Translations under genes and position numbers: made by a program
Assembly: GCF_905171775.1 (NCBI RefSeq)
Contig: NC_053494.1
Location: 192,829,544-192,893,543, forward strand
Direction of reading: 5' to 3'
Length of the DNA: 64,000 nucleotides
DNA from: Rana temporaria
Taxonomy: Eukaryota; Chordata; Amphibia; Anura; Ranidae
In this document: in pieces, positions 12,255 through 22,618 of the stretch
Layout of the letters: every line of letters begins with the position of its first letter
Position numbering within the stretch: the first letter of the stretch is position 1
Notes under the pieces: model-generated
Database searches by the model: none
Told to the model about the DNA's origin: nothing
The model's input: only the letters and a program-made list of their open reading frames with translations

Positions 12255-12980
12255 GGAGTAGATTCAGAAAGCAATTACGCCTGTGTATCCCTAGATACGC
12301 AGCGTAATTGCTAAGTAGCGCCGGCGTATCTACTTTCTGTATTCATAAAGCTAGATACGCCGACTGTAGAGACAACTGGCATAAGTCTCTTATGCCGTCG
12401 TATCTTAGGGTGCAATCTGCCGCTGGCCGCTAGGTGGCGCACCCGTAGTTGTCAGCGTAGAGTATGCAAATTGCATACTTACACCGATTCACAAACGTAC
12501 GTGCGGCCGGCGCTCGTTTTTTACGTTGTTTGCGCACGTCGTTTTCGCTGTAAGGCTGCTCCTGCTTATAGGAGGCGCAGCCAATGGTAAGTATGGACGT
12601 CGTTCCCGCGTTGCGATTTTCAAATTTTGCGTCGTTTGCGTAACTCGTTCGTGAATGGCGCTGGATGCCATTTACGTTCACGTCGAAGCCAATGACGTCC
12701 TTGCGACGTCATTTACCGCAGTGCACGTCGGGAAATTTTCCCGACGGAGAATGCGCAGTATGTTCGGCGCGGGAACGTGCCAAATTTAAATGATCCACAC
12801 CCCCTACGGGATCATTTAAATTATGCGCGCTTACGCCGGCCCCTTTTACGATACGCCGCCGCAAATTACGGAGCAAATGCTTCGTGAATGCAGCGTAGCT
12901 CCAGTAATTTACGAAGGCGTAGCGTAAAAACGATACGCTGTGCCGCCGTATCAGTGCGCGCCCCTACCTGAATCTGGGCC
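12255..12980. mobile_element. GGGCC-family MITE, copy 4, decayed left end
   Basis: The right end CCTGAATCTGGGCC (ending 12,980) is clear. The left end reads GGAGTAGATTCAG where relatives have a GGCCCAGATTCAG-like start. The interior is CpG-rich with GATACGC and TACGACGTC words. No convincing target duplication remains. Confidence 0.7.
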
Positions 12981-13076
12981 ATTAGAGGTACTGACATTGG
13001 AACACATTTTTTTCACTTGGGTACTCCCGAATTCTTTACTGTAAATCAGTTGCCATGTGGGCAGGATTTAATGCAC

Positions 13077-13185
13077 CGCAAACACCTTGAAAAAGAAAAC
13101 GATTTGTAGAGATCATCCATGAAAAACTGATCCAATTTTATTTTGGATATTGGAGGAAATAAAACGTGATCGTGTGTACGAGGCA
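13077..13185. repeat. Right-end fragment of a PIF/Harbinger-like MITE
   Basis: GATCGTGTGTACGAGGCATTA matches the right terminus of the TTA-flanked ACACACG family seen at 42,405 and 50,104. No matching left end is visible. Confidence 0.55.
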
Positions 13186-13488
13186 TTATTCCTGCTAGGA
13201 AATGCCTTCACACTGCAGCGCTTTTATACTGACAGAGCAGAGTGACAGCCACACCCCTCAAGCTTCCCCGCATAGCATTGTCTGACCAGGATTTTTACAT
13301 TGGGGTCTTTTCACATGGGTGGTCCGCTCGGCGAACTTCGCTTTGCTCAGCAGGGGATTGTTTTGCTGATCCCTGATAAAAAAGCGGGCGACAGGTCCAT
13401 CTCCACTCACTGTGCAGAGCGGAGACGGACAGAATTCCGTCTTCTGTTTCTGGTAGGATCCAGAGTGATTGTAGTCTATTCAAATTAA

Positions 13489-14019
13489 AGCGGAGTTCCG
13501 GCCACAATTTCACTTTTTAAATATAAATACCCCTGTAATACACAAGCTTAATGTATTCTAGTAAAGTTAGTCTGTAAACTAAGGTCCGTTTTGTTAGGTT
13601 GTTACAGCATTTAGACACTTTATAAAATAGAAATTGACTGGGGCCATCTTAAGTGTGGGCATCATGAAGCCAGACTGTATGACTTCCTGGATTTCAGCCT
13701 TGCAGATCTCGCACATGCTCAGTGCTGCACAAGCAGTGTCAGATCAGGTTTCAGCACCTGTGCTGTCCAAGTCACATGATTCTTTGAGACTGGGTAGTGC
13801 ACAGACTCCTGGAAAGTTACACCCACTACATTCCCAGGAGTCTGTGCGGTGTAGGTTAGGAAGCTTAAGCACCTAGGTGCAGGAAGTGGGAAGATTAACT
13901 ATTCTGCCTAGCAACAACACTTTGAAGGCATCTAAAAATAAAAAATAAATTCGTAAAGGACTAATGAATTTTTTTTAAAACTACTGATGTAATGTTATAT
14001 TTATGGGTGGAACTCCACT
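13489..14019. mobile_element. TTAA-flanked MITE with GCGGAGTTCC ends
   Basis: Begins AGCGGAGTTCCGGCCAC and ends GTGGAACTCCACT, with TTAA at 13,485-13,488 and 14,020-14,023. An internal inverted pair AGACTCCTGG / CCAGGAGTCT lies near 13,803-13,845. The plus-strand frame at 13,634-13,876 has no domain. Confidence 0.8.
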
Positions 14020-14023
14020 TTAA

Positions 14024-14432
14024 TGATATGAAATCGCACTGCACTGAATCAGTCGTGTGAACTGGCCCTTACAGCAAAACCTAATTTATAGAAACTTAGT
14101 GGTTCCGAAGCCTTAAGATGCTTTAGCTAAAGGCATTCTGTGCATTGAGGTGTAAAAAACACTTCTGTGCTACATGGTCACCCCTCCATCCCCCCCCCCC
14201 CCTGAGCCCGATTTCAATCCAGTGTTGTGCCCAAGAGCAGCTGCCGTCTCTGCTCCCTCCCTCCTCCCAGGGCAGATTAATAGCAGTGGGAGCCATTGGT
14301 TTCCGCTGCTGTCAATCAAATTCTCTGACAAGGAGGCAGGGGATGGAGCCGAGCCACAGGCTGTCTGTGTCTATAGACGCACGCAGGCGGCTTGGGATCG
14401 AGCCCCCATGAATGCCCCCATAGAAAGCTATA
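14024..14432. other. Unassigned repeat-like stretch with poly-C
   Basis: Contains a poly-C run at about 14,190-14,202. GGGCAGATTAATAGCAGTGG and AATGCCCCCATAGAAAGC recall anuran repeats. Open frames read through the poly-C and I reject them as genes. Confidence 0.4.
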
Positions 14433-14440
14433 TTGTAAAC

Positions 14441-15160
14441 CAGGGGTCGACAAATCCCGGTCGCCAGGTCGCCATGGCGACTAGAAATAGTGTCCTGGCG
14501 ACTTGTTCCATCTGGTGGTGAGCCGTTGGTATTACAAGTTAAGCATTACAAGTTAAACAGCAATTCTAATGTCATTTTTCACTATTTTCACTGCCATCTT
14601 CTTCCCTCTAATTAGAACCCCCAAACATTATATATATTTTTTATCCTAACACTCTAGAGAATAAAATGGCGATCGTTGCAATACTTTCTGTCACGCCGTA
14701 TTTGCGCAGCGGTCTTACAAGCGCACTTTTTTGGGAAAAAATACACTTTTTTTTAATTAAAAAATAAGACAACAGTAAAGTTATCCCCATTTTTTTTAAT
14801 ATTATGAAAGATAATGTTACACAGAGTAAATTCATACCCAACATGTCATGCTTCAAAATTGCGTCCGCTTGTGGAATGCCGACAAACTTTTACCCTTTAA
14901 AATCTCCATAGGCGACGTTTAAAAAAATCTACAGGTTGCATGTTTTGAGTTACAGAGGAGGTCTAGGGCTCGAATTATTGCTCTCGCTCTACCAATCGCG
15001 GCGATACCTCGCATGTGTGGTTTAAACACCGTTTACATATGCGGGCGCTGCTCACGTATGTGTTCGCTTCTGTGCGCAAGCTCGTCGGGACGGGGTGTGT
15101 TTTCTGGCTCCTAACTTTTTTAGCTGGCTCCTAGATTCCAAGCAAATTTGTCAACCCCTG
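14441..15160. mobile_element. Non-autonomous hAT element, 720 bp
   Basis: Begins CAGGGGTCGACAAATC and ends TTTGTCAACCCCTG, with a perfect 8-bp duplication TTGTAAAC at 14,433-14,440 and 15,161-15,168. The interior from about 14,570 to 15,080 is homologous to 21,525-22,010, part of a TTAA element. One family has therefore captured sequence from the other. Confidence 0.92.
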
Positions 15161-15359
15161 TTGTAAACACTAATATGTGCTTGCGCTGCTAAAAACTGAT
15201 TCTAATTAAATTCATAAACAAAAAAAATATATACAGCAATAAATAGTTAATAATCTTCAGTATTTGAATAAATAATTGATAGTACTCCTCACCATCATAA
15301 TGTGTATCCAGATAATTAAATGCAGTATATCATATGTTAAATCTGATGCTTTCTATGGG

Positions 15360-15500
15360 GGAACTCGCCAAAGAGGAGGAGCCAGGTGCACAGGGGGGAC
15401 CCCAGAAGGGGAGGATGCAAAACCATTGCACAGAGCAGGTAAGTATGACATGTTTATTGTTTTAATAAAAAAAAATAAGCTTTACAACAATCACTTTTAA
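15360..15500 (-). repeat. Fragment related to the 5,725 TTAA MITE
   Basis: GCAGGTAAGTATGACATGTT and the following AT-rich run end in a TCACTTTTAA-like terminus. This matches the TTAA MITE at 54,729 in the opposite orientation. It retains the CAGGTAAGT donor motif at 15,436-15,444. Confidence 0.55.
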
Positions 15501-15737
15501 AGAGAAGACATGCTATTGCAGAAGAGATATAAAATGTATTTTCTGCAATAAAGCAAACCTGCCTGCTTGCAATCCTCTTTAGAATGTGCACTGAGCTGTG
15601 CATGCGCAGCGCAGTGTACATTTTCTGCTTGCCTCATAGCCTGAATAACTGAAATTATGTTATCCCCCATTGGCCAATCAAGACTGATGAAGCTGGGTAA
15701 CGGAGGTGAGTACCTGTGGACCTTAGTTCTGCTTTAA
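15501..15737. mobile_element. TTAA-type MITE ending in GTTCTGCTTTAA
   Basis: The left end AAAGAGAAGACATGCTATTG and right end CTTAGTTCTGCTTTAA resemble anuran TTAA elements. GCATGCGCAG and CATTGGCCAATCA are interior words. Left boundary and duplication are not secure. Confidence 0.45.
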
Positions 15738-15989
15738 CATGATTATGTATGGAAAGCATGAAGAGCATATTTCTTCTTTCCCATAGAAACTAATCAGTTT
15801 CCTTGTTTCATCGTCCACACTGTGCTGAAGAAACGACAGATGATTTTCTTGATATTTTCTTGTTGGTAAATTTGTCATACCTAAGCCCATTATATAATCC
15901 TTCCAATGTGAGGGAGGTGGGGAAGTTTCCATCATCTGAGTCATCCAAGAACAAAAGATGATCAGGACAGCCGCAATCCAATCCAACGT

Positions 15990-16130
15990 AACTTTAATTT
16001 AAAAAACTGGAAACAGGCACTACAAGTCACAGCAACGGAACCTTGGACGGCTGACGCGTTTCACACTAACTTCAGTGTTAACTCATAGCCATCTTTTGTT
16101 CTTATTTGCCATGTGCATTGCTAGCACCCT
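15990..16130 (-). mobile_element. Penelope-like fragment with degenerate hammerhead
   Basis: AAACTTTAATTTAAAA-type tail sequence is followed on the minus strand by a hammerhead-like segment (16,046-16,093). The fragment is then interrupted by a GGGCC-family element at 16,133. Related sequence continues after 16,752, sharing ACTCAGATGA/ATCTGAGTCATCCA words with 15,935-15,950. No coding sequence. Confidence 0.5.
16046..16093 (-). ncRNA. Degenerate hammerhead ribozyme
   Basis: Read on the minus strand: a 5' stem GATGGCT, then ATGAG where CTGATGAG is expected, a stem II with ACACT pairing AGTGT, GAAA, CGCGTC and a 3' strand AGCCGTCC. GGCT pairs with AGCC, giving stem I. GAAA and the GTC cleavage triplet are intact, but the CTGATGA core has lost bases, so activity is unlikely. 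Confidence 0.55.
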
Positions 16131-16132
16131 TA

Positions 16133-16751
16133 GGGCCAGATCCTCAAAACTGATCCACAGAATCAGTTTTCCAAAAGATAGGCAGAATATCCGACATGTG
16201 TAAGAGACTTACACTGCCGGATCTTAGGATGCAGTACCGCATCCGCCGCTGGGGGCATTTCGAGTCGAAATGCCGCTTCGCGAATGCAAATGAGCACTTA
16301 CGGAGATCCACGAAGCGGTTTAGCTTCGTGAAATCTCCGTAAATACTTATGTTGCAATCGTAAAATTAGGCTTTACACCTTGTAAAAGTAGACCCTTCTT
16401 ACCCGCGACGCTGTTATTTTATTTTTTTTCCGCCGTATCTTTTTTTTTTCCCGACGCAACTTTTTTTACCCGGCGCGATTCTCAAAACTCGGCGTAACGT
16501 AAAACCGCGCTATGCACGTCGGGAAAATGACGTCGTGAGCATGCGCAGTACGTCCGGCGCGGGAGCGCTCCTAATTTAAATGGGACTCGCCCCATGAAAA
16601 TAGGAACGCCTTGCGCCGGAAGGATTTAAGTTACACAGCCGAAAATTTATAGGTAAGTGCTTTGTGGATCGGGCACTTAGGTAAAAATTTTGCGGCAGTG
16701 TAACTTAAATCAGAATATTTAAGTTACGGCGGCTCTTTGTGGATCTGGCCC
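16133..16751. mobile_element. GGGCC-family MITE, copy 5
   Basis: Begins GGGCCAGATCCTCAAA and ends GTGGATCTGGCCC. The flanks are TTA on the left and TAA on the right, so either TA is duplicated or the 3-bp duplication has mutated. Interior CpG-rich with ACGTCGGGAAAATGACGTC. It splits Penelope-like sequence. Confidence 0.8.
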
Positions 16752-16954
16752 TAAGTTCCTGAGAAAAAGATTGCACCCAACAAGACTTGCCTGGAGCGAC
16801 AATCTCTGTCTCATCTGAGTCATCCAGTTGTCTATTGTTTTTTTTTGTTTTTTTTACAATGGGTGTAAAAAGGAGCAAGAGAAAACTCACCCAAGCTTGA
16901 CCACTGTATATTGCAATTTAATGGGCAGAATGGTCGTTGCTCTGGCTGATTAAA

Positions 16955-17140
16955 TTCACAGTGAGTCCATAAGTACGAGCCGGCAACTCGACAGCTTCTC
17001 CATAGAAAACTTTATTGTGGCATCATGGCAGTAACATCATACACACTGACACGTTTCGGCCTAAGCCTTCAGCTATGACGCTACAATAAAGTTTTCTATG
17101 GAGAAGCTGTCAAGTTGCCGGCTCGTACTTGTTATGGACT
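16955..17140. repeat. Inverted repeat around a hammerhead-like core
   Basis: GTACGAGCCGGCAACTCGAC, followed by AGCTTCTCCATAGAAAACTT, at 16,973-17,012 recurs inverted at 17,087-17,131. Between the arms lies a degenerate hammerhead segment. This looks like two oppositely oriented ends of a Penelope-like element. Confidence 0.6.
17046..17080 (-). ncRNA. Degenerate hammerhead ribozyme
   Basis: The minus strand reads CTGAAGGCTTAGGCC, then GAAACGTGTC. The GAAA and a GTC-type site are present and GGC pairs with GCC in stem II. The CTGATGA core has lost two bases, so this is probably inactive. Confidence 0.45.
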
Positions 17141-17670
17141 AGATGTAAAAAGGAGCCTTCAAACAGCATAATGTTTGCCACTTTTTGGGTGCAACTGGTA
17201 AATATTTTTTTTATATATATCGCAAACATCTTGTAACCTAAACATCTTAATGTAATTGACAACTTTATTTTCAGTCTTTTTAAATCGACAGCTTGTATTA
17301 ACCACTTGCCGACCGCCGCACACACATATACTGTACGTCGGCATAATGGCACAGGCAGGCAAACGGGCGTACAGGTACATCCCTTTGAATTTTTCCGCCT
17401 TGCGGTCCTGCGAACTCGATGTTTGCCGGGTGCCCGCGATTGTGTCATGGAGCTGCAGAACGGGGAGATGTAAACAAGGCATTTCCCTGTTCTGCCTAGT
17501 GACATGACAGGGATCTACTGCGCCCTGTCATCGGGAGCAGTGATCGCTGTCATGTCAGTGGTAGACCAGCCCCCCCACAGTCAGAATCACTCCCTAGGAC
17601 ACACTTAACCCCTTCATCGCCCCCTAGTGTTTAAACCCTTCCCTGCCAGTGTCATTTACACAGTAAAGAA

Positions 17671-18380
17671 GGGGAAAGAAAAGCGTGCTAGACAGATAAA
17701 TAAAAAAATAGAAAGGCAGGCAGCTTATAGTGGGAAACACACTTGGATAAAATAGTAAAAAATGTTAAACTGCGCCAATTAGTAGTTGGGAAACAAATGT
17801 GTAAATTGAATCACATTTCATATAAGTCAGTCCTCAATGGACGGTATATGCAATACTGACAGCAATCACCCAATCATTAGTCCATATAAAAAGTCCACAA
17901 AAAATTATTATTATTAAATGTTGCAGATTGAGGTCTTAAACCACTCTTATCCTTAATCCAGCACCACAGTGACTTCACACAAGGTAAGTGCCCAACACCG
18001 CAATATGTAACCGCTTACCAGACGGCAAGCACAAAAAGCGTTTGGCTATAACCCAGTCAAGGCCTTTGGCTTGCAATGTAGATGTAAACGACACAGAAAC
18101 AAGCTGGACGGCTGGATACTTCCAATGTCACGTACAGTCAATACTGTGGTGTGCAGATGGACCCAAGGAAAGAGATATGGACCATAGCGTAATAATGCCA
18201 ACAGTAAATTTATTGGAAAAATATATTGCACTTACATGTATATTAAAAAAAGGATCGCATGTATAGAAAGTTGCCGGCCGGCAAATATGGAGCCCTTCCT
18301 CTACTAGAAAGACGTGGTAACATCACTACGTGCCCTCCCAGACGCGTTTCGTCACAATCTAACGTTTTCAATGATCCCTG
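17671..18380 (-). mobile_element. Penelope-like insertion in a TTAA element
   Basis: The sequence between AAAGAA (17,670) and TATAAATGAC (18,381) is absent from the homologous elements at 34,248 and 39,307. It contains AAATTTATTGGAAAAATATA and a hammerhead-like segment at 18,338-18,378. No reverse transcriptase reading frame is present, so it represents the non-coding terminal region only. Confidence 0.6.
18338..18378 (-). ncRNA. Degenerate hammerhead ribozyme
   Basis: The minus strand carries GTGACGAAACGCGTCTGGGA. GAAA, CGCG and the GTC site are perfect, but the region upstream no longer reads CTGATGA. Recognised by similarity to 46,548-46,594. Confidence 0.45.
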
Positions 18381-18573
18381 TATAAATGACAATGGTCCCA
18401 AAATAGTGTCAGAAAGGCTGATGTGTCTGCCATAATGTCCCAGTCACGATAAAAATCGCAGATCCGCGCCATTACTACTAAAAAACAATCAATATATGTA
18501 TGCTTATTGCGGTTTTTTTTTAACAAAAATATGTAGAAGAATACATATCGGCCTAAACTGAGGAAAACATTTG

Positions 18574-18577
<4 letters not shown>

Positions 18578-18610
<33 letters not shown>
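18578..18610. repeat. TA microsatellite
   Basis: About 16 uninterrupted TA units within the TTAA element. Confidence 0.95.
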
Positions 18611-18614
<4 letters not shown>

Positions 18615-19017
18615 ATATATTTTTGGGGGATATTTATTATAGCAACATTTAAAAAATATTGCTTTTTTTCAAAATTGTCGCTCTTTTTTTGTTTATAGTG
18701 CAAAAAATGAAAACTTCAGAGGTGATCAAATACCACCAAAAGAAAGCTCTATTTGTGGGAAAAAATGCAATTTTGTTTGGGTGCAACGTCGAACGGCCGC
18801 GCAATTGTCAGTAAAAGCGACAAAGTGCTGTATCGCAAAAAGTGCTCTGGTCAGGAAGGGGGTAAATTCTTCCGGGGTTGAAGTAGTTAAAATAACACCT
18901 GGTGATTCTGCTATAAACATCCTTGCTCAGGCACTTTGATGACAACATTTTGTCCCTGTTGCCTGAATCATTCTTTATAACTGTCACCCTGTCACATGCG
19001 TTTCCGGTGGAGACTAT

Positions 19018-19550
19018 GGGCCTGATTTACTAAGCTATGTGCGCTGCGCTGGTTCATGCATTAATTAGTACTCCGGGTGGAGGCTTAATTCGGCGCATGA
19101 ACCAGCGTAGCAGCCGGCGCATTGAAACTAATATGTAAAGCCGCGCCGAACTCCCTATAGAAGTCTATGGGAGAAATCAAAAGTGTTCATTTTAAAGGCT
19201 AATCTGCAAGTTTTGTCCTAAAAAGTGTTTGGGGACCTCAGTCCTGCCCCAGGGAACATGTATCAATGCTTTTTTTATTTTTTAAAACGGCCGTTTTTTC
19301 GGGAGCAGTGAAATTAATAATTCTTAAAGTGAAACAATAAAAGTGAAATATTCCTTTAAATTTCGTACCTAGGGGGGGTGTAATGTCAGCATGTGAAATA
19401 GCGCATTTTTCCCGCACTTAGAACTCCCCCTGCACAAAGTGACATTCAGAAGGAAAAAAGTCATTTAAAAATTCACACGCGGCTATAATGAATTGTCGGC
19501 TCTGACAATTCTAAAGGGATTCATTCATAAAACAAACAAAAAAATGTGTA
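19018..19550 (+). repeat. Left subterminal region of the composite
   Basis: Starts with the GGGCCTGATTTAC terminus and runs into palindrome 1 without an obvious break. An inverted pair TGGTTCATGC / GCATGAACCA lies at about 19,050-19,106. No coding sequence. Confidence 0.6.
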
Positions 19551-21388
19551 GGGGTTCCCCCAAATTAAATTACCAGGCCCTTCAGGTCTGGAATGGATAT
19601 TAAGGGGAACCCCGCCGTAAAAACCAAAAAAAAAAAAGACGTGCGGTTCCCGGCAAATATCCATTCCAGACCCTTCAGGTCTGGTGTGGATTTTAAGGGG
19701 AACTCCACCCCAAATTGAAAAAAAAAATGGCGTGGAGTCCCCCTAAAAATCCACACCAGACCCTTATCCGAGCACGTTGACCTGGCCGGCCGCAGAAAAG
19801 AGGGGGGGACAGAGTGCGGCCCCCCCCTCTCCTGAACCGCACCAGGCCACATGCCCTCAACATGGGGAGGATGTCCCCATGTTGATGGGGACAAGGGTCT
19901 CATCCCCACAACCCTTGCCCGGTGGTTGTGGGGGTATGCGGGCGGGAGGTTTATCAGAATCTGGAAGACCCCTTTAACAAAGGGGACCCCCAGATCCTGA
20001 CCCCCCCCCTGTGTGAAATGGTAATGGGGTACATTGTACCTCTACCATTTCACCCCAAAAAAATGTCAAAGTGTTAAAAATGACAGTAGCCGGTTTTTGA
20101 CAAATCTTTTAATAAAATCTTCTTTTCTTCTTTCCTTCGGGCTTCTTCCGCTGCTTCTTTCTTCTAGTCCACATCTTGCCCGACGTCTTCTTCTATCTTC
20201 TCCGTCCGTCCTTCCGCCTTCTGGTCCCGCATCTTGCCCGTTGTCTTCTCCGTCCGCCTCCTCGTCCGCATCTTGGGTCTTCTGCGGTCTTCTTCTCGGT
20301 CCGCCGCCTTCTCGTCCCCTGCGTTTGAATTTGATTTGGCCGCCGTTTTCCCGCTCCTGGGACCCGCCCCCCTCTGACGCCACAAGTAAACTCCTTAGAA
20401 GGTCATGTGCGTCAGAGGGGGGCGGGGTCACATGAGTGTGACACGGCGGGAACTTCTTCTCCGGGCGGCGCGATTGAAATTGAATTCCCCCGCTGTGTGA
20501 CGCTCTGCGACCCCGCCCCCCTCTGACGCACATGACCTTCTAAGGAGTTTACTTGTGGCGTCAGAGGGGGGCGGGTCCCAGGAGCGGGAAAACGGCGGCC
20601 AAATCAAATTCAAACGCAGGGGACGAGAAGGCGGCGGACCGAGAAGAAGACCGCAGAAGACCCAAGATGCGGACGAGGAGGCGGACGGAGAAGACAACGG
20701 GCAAGATGCGTGACCAGAAGGCTGAAGGACGGACGGAGAAGATAGAAGAACACGTCGGGCAAGATGTTGACGAGAAGAAAGAAGCAGCGGAAGAAACTCG
20801 AAGGAAAGAAGAAAAGAAGATTTTATTAAAAGATTTGTCAAAAACCGGCTACTGTCATTTTTAACACTTTGACATTTTTTTGGGGTGAAATGGTAGAGGT
20901 ACAATGTACCCCATTACCATTTCACACAGGGGGGGGGTCAGGATCTGGGGGTCCCCTTTGTTAAAGGGGTCTTCCAGATTCTGATAAACCTCCCGCCCGC
21001 ATACCCCCACAACCACCGGGCAAGGGTTGTGGGGATGAGACCCTTGTCCCCATCAACATGGGGACATCCTCCCCATGTTGAGGGCATGTGGCCTGGTGCG
21101 GTTCAGGAGAGGGGGGGGGCCGCACTCTGTCCCCCCCTCTTTTCTGCGGCCGGCCAGGTCAACGTGCTCGGATAAGGGTCTGGTGTGGATTTTTAGGGGG
21201 ACTCCACGCCATTTTTTTTTTCAATTTGGGGTGGAGTTCCCCTTAAAATCCACACCAGACCTGAAGGGTCTGGAATGGATATTTGCCGGGAACCGCACGT
21301 CTTTTTTTTTGGGGGTTTTTACGGCGGGGTTCCCCTTAATATCCATTCCAGACCTGAAGGGCCTGGTAATTTAATTTGGAGGGACCCC
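19551..21388. repeat. Giant palindrome 1 (880-bp arms, 78-bp loop)
   Basis: The left arm 19,551-20,430 and right arm 20,509-21,388 are reverse complements with few mismatches. Opposing coordinates sum to 40,939 across the whole structure. The spacer is 20,431-20,508. The arms contain CTTC/GAAG-rich blocks and GGTCTGG-type short repeats. Mirrored open frames (20,034-20,435 on plus; 20,428-20,904 on minus) begin with the same peptide, MYLYHFTPKKCQSV, because the arms are duplicates. I see no known domain. Confidence 0.92.
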
Positions 21389-21453
21389 CTTTTTTTTTTT
21401 TTTTTTTTTTTAATGAGCAATGACTCTATTCTTTATAGCCATGAGTACTTTAA
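21389..21453. other. Poly-T spacer next to palindrome 1
   Basis: A T run at about 21,389-21,411 directly abuts the right arm and is followed by unassigned sequence up to a TTAA site. Confidence 0.6.
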
Positions 21454-22262
21454 CCACTTGCCCACCGGGTTAATTCTGGCACTTCTCTCCTTCATGTGAA
21501 AATCACAATTTTTTGGCTAGAAAATTAATCAGAACCCCCAAACATTATATATTTTTTTTTAACAGACATCCTAGGGAATAAAATGGCAGTCATTGCAATA
21601 CTTTTTGTCACACCGTATTTGCGCAGCGGTCTTACAAGCGCACTTTTTTTGGATAAAAATCACTTTTTTGAATTAAAAAATAAGACAACAATACATTTTG
21701 CCCAATTTTTTTCTATATTGTGAAAGATAATGTTACGCCGAGTAAAATGATACCCAACATGTCACGCTTAAAAATTGCGCCCGCTCGTGGCATGGCGTCA
21801 AACTTTTACCCTTTAAAAAACTCGATAGGCGACGTTTAAAAAATTCTACAGGTTGCATTTTTTGAGTTGCAGAGTAGGTCTAGGGCTAGAATTATTGCTC
21901 TCACTCTAACGATCGCGGCGATACCTCACTTGTGTGGTTTGAATATTGTTTTCATATGCGGGCGCTACTCGCGTATGCGTTTGCTTCTGTGCGCGAGCTC
22001 GTCGCGACGGGGCGCTTTAAAATTTTTTTTTGGGGTTTTCTTATTTATTTTTATTTAGTTTTATAATGTTTTACACTGAAATAAAAAAATAAAAAAAAAA
22101 TGATCAGTTTTCTTCCTATTACAAGGAATGTAAACATCCCTTGTAATAGGACTAGTGTGTGACAGGTCCTCTTTATGGAGAGAGGCGGGGTCAATAAGGC
22201 TGGAAAGCATGGTATTGAAAAAAAAAAAAAAAGATCTCATGCTTTCAGCTGCAATCATGTTC
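21454..22262 (+). mobile_element. TTAA element (CCACTT ends), truncated copy
   Basis: Begins CCACTTGCCCACCGGG after TTAA at 21,450-21,453. The interior 21,525-22,010 matches the hAT interior at 14,570-15,080 through words such as GAACCCCCAAACATTATATA and CGTATTTGCGCAGCGGTC. A hairpin TATTACAAGGAATG / CCCTTGTAATAGG lies near 22,116-22,150. No right terminus; it runs into a SINE. Confidence 0.65.
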
Positions 22263-22263
22263 G

Positions 22264-22445
22264 TTCACCACAGTGGTGTAGTGTATAGCACTTTGACCTA
22301 GCAGCAAAAGAGTCGTTGGTTCGAATCCCGCCCGTGACAGCATCTGCATGGAGTTTGCATGTTCTCCCTGTGCCTGCGTGGGTTTCCTCCCACAATATAA
22401 AAACACGCTGTAAATCGGTTCCGGTCTAAATAAGCCCTAATATGC
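22264..22445 (+). mobile_element. tRNA-derived SINE
   Basis: An A-box-like GTGGTGTAGTGTATAGCAC is followed by a perfect B-box GGTTCGAATCC at 22,318-22,328, which together mark a pol III promoter. The downstream body, GAGTTTGCATGTTCTCCCTG then GTGGGTTTCCTCCCACA, is the conserved core of a widespread vertebrate SINE group (V-SINE-like, from recall). The 3' tail is not defined. Confidence 0.78.
22318..22328 (+). promoter_or_regulatory. Pol III B-box of the SINE
   Basis: GGTTCGAATCC matches the GGTTCGANTCC consensus exactly. Confidence 0.85.
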
Positions 22446-22618
22446 AGTAGTATATTAAGGTTTGGTTCTGCCCTAGGCCTGACTACATATCTGCACCTCC
22501 TAATAGAAAAATGACCCACCCCTTCCTGTCAAGGTCACACCCTGTTTTTGTATAACCCCGCCCAGTAATTTTCAGGGGACCCACACACTAGTTCTGGGGG
22601 GGCACTGGATTCCCTTAA

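Larger units (their letters stand above)
17302..18886 (+). mobile_element. TTAA element (CCACTT ends), copy 1, interrupted
   Basis: Begins CCACTTGCCGACCGCCGC and ends GGGGTTGAAGTAG, flanked by TTAA at 17,298-17,301 and 18,887-18,890. Homologous to 34,248-35,228 and 39,307-40,265, with shared AAATACCACCAAAAGAAAGC words. Its internal hairpin was invaded by Penelope-like sequence (about 17,671-18,380). A (TA)n run lies at 18,578-18,610. Confidence 0.82.

Noticed and set aside
20034..20904. Two open frames of 133 and 158 residues starting with the same peptide on opposite strands
   Set aside because: They are mirror copies from the arms of palindrome 1. The sequence is low-complexity Ser/Pro-rich with no domain, promoter or splice context.
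22264..22340. Functional tRNA gene
   Set aside because: The B-box is perfect, but the acceptor and anticodon stems do not form and the sequence continues into a SINE body.
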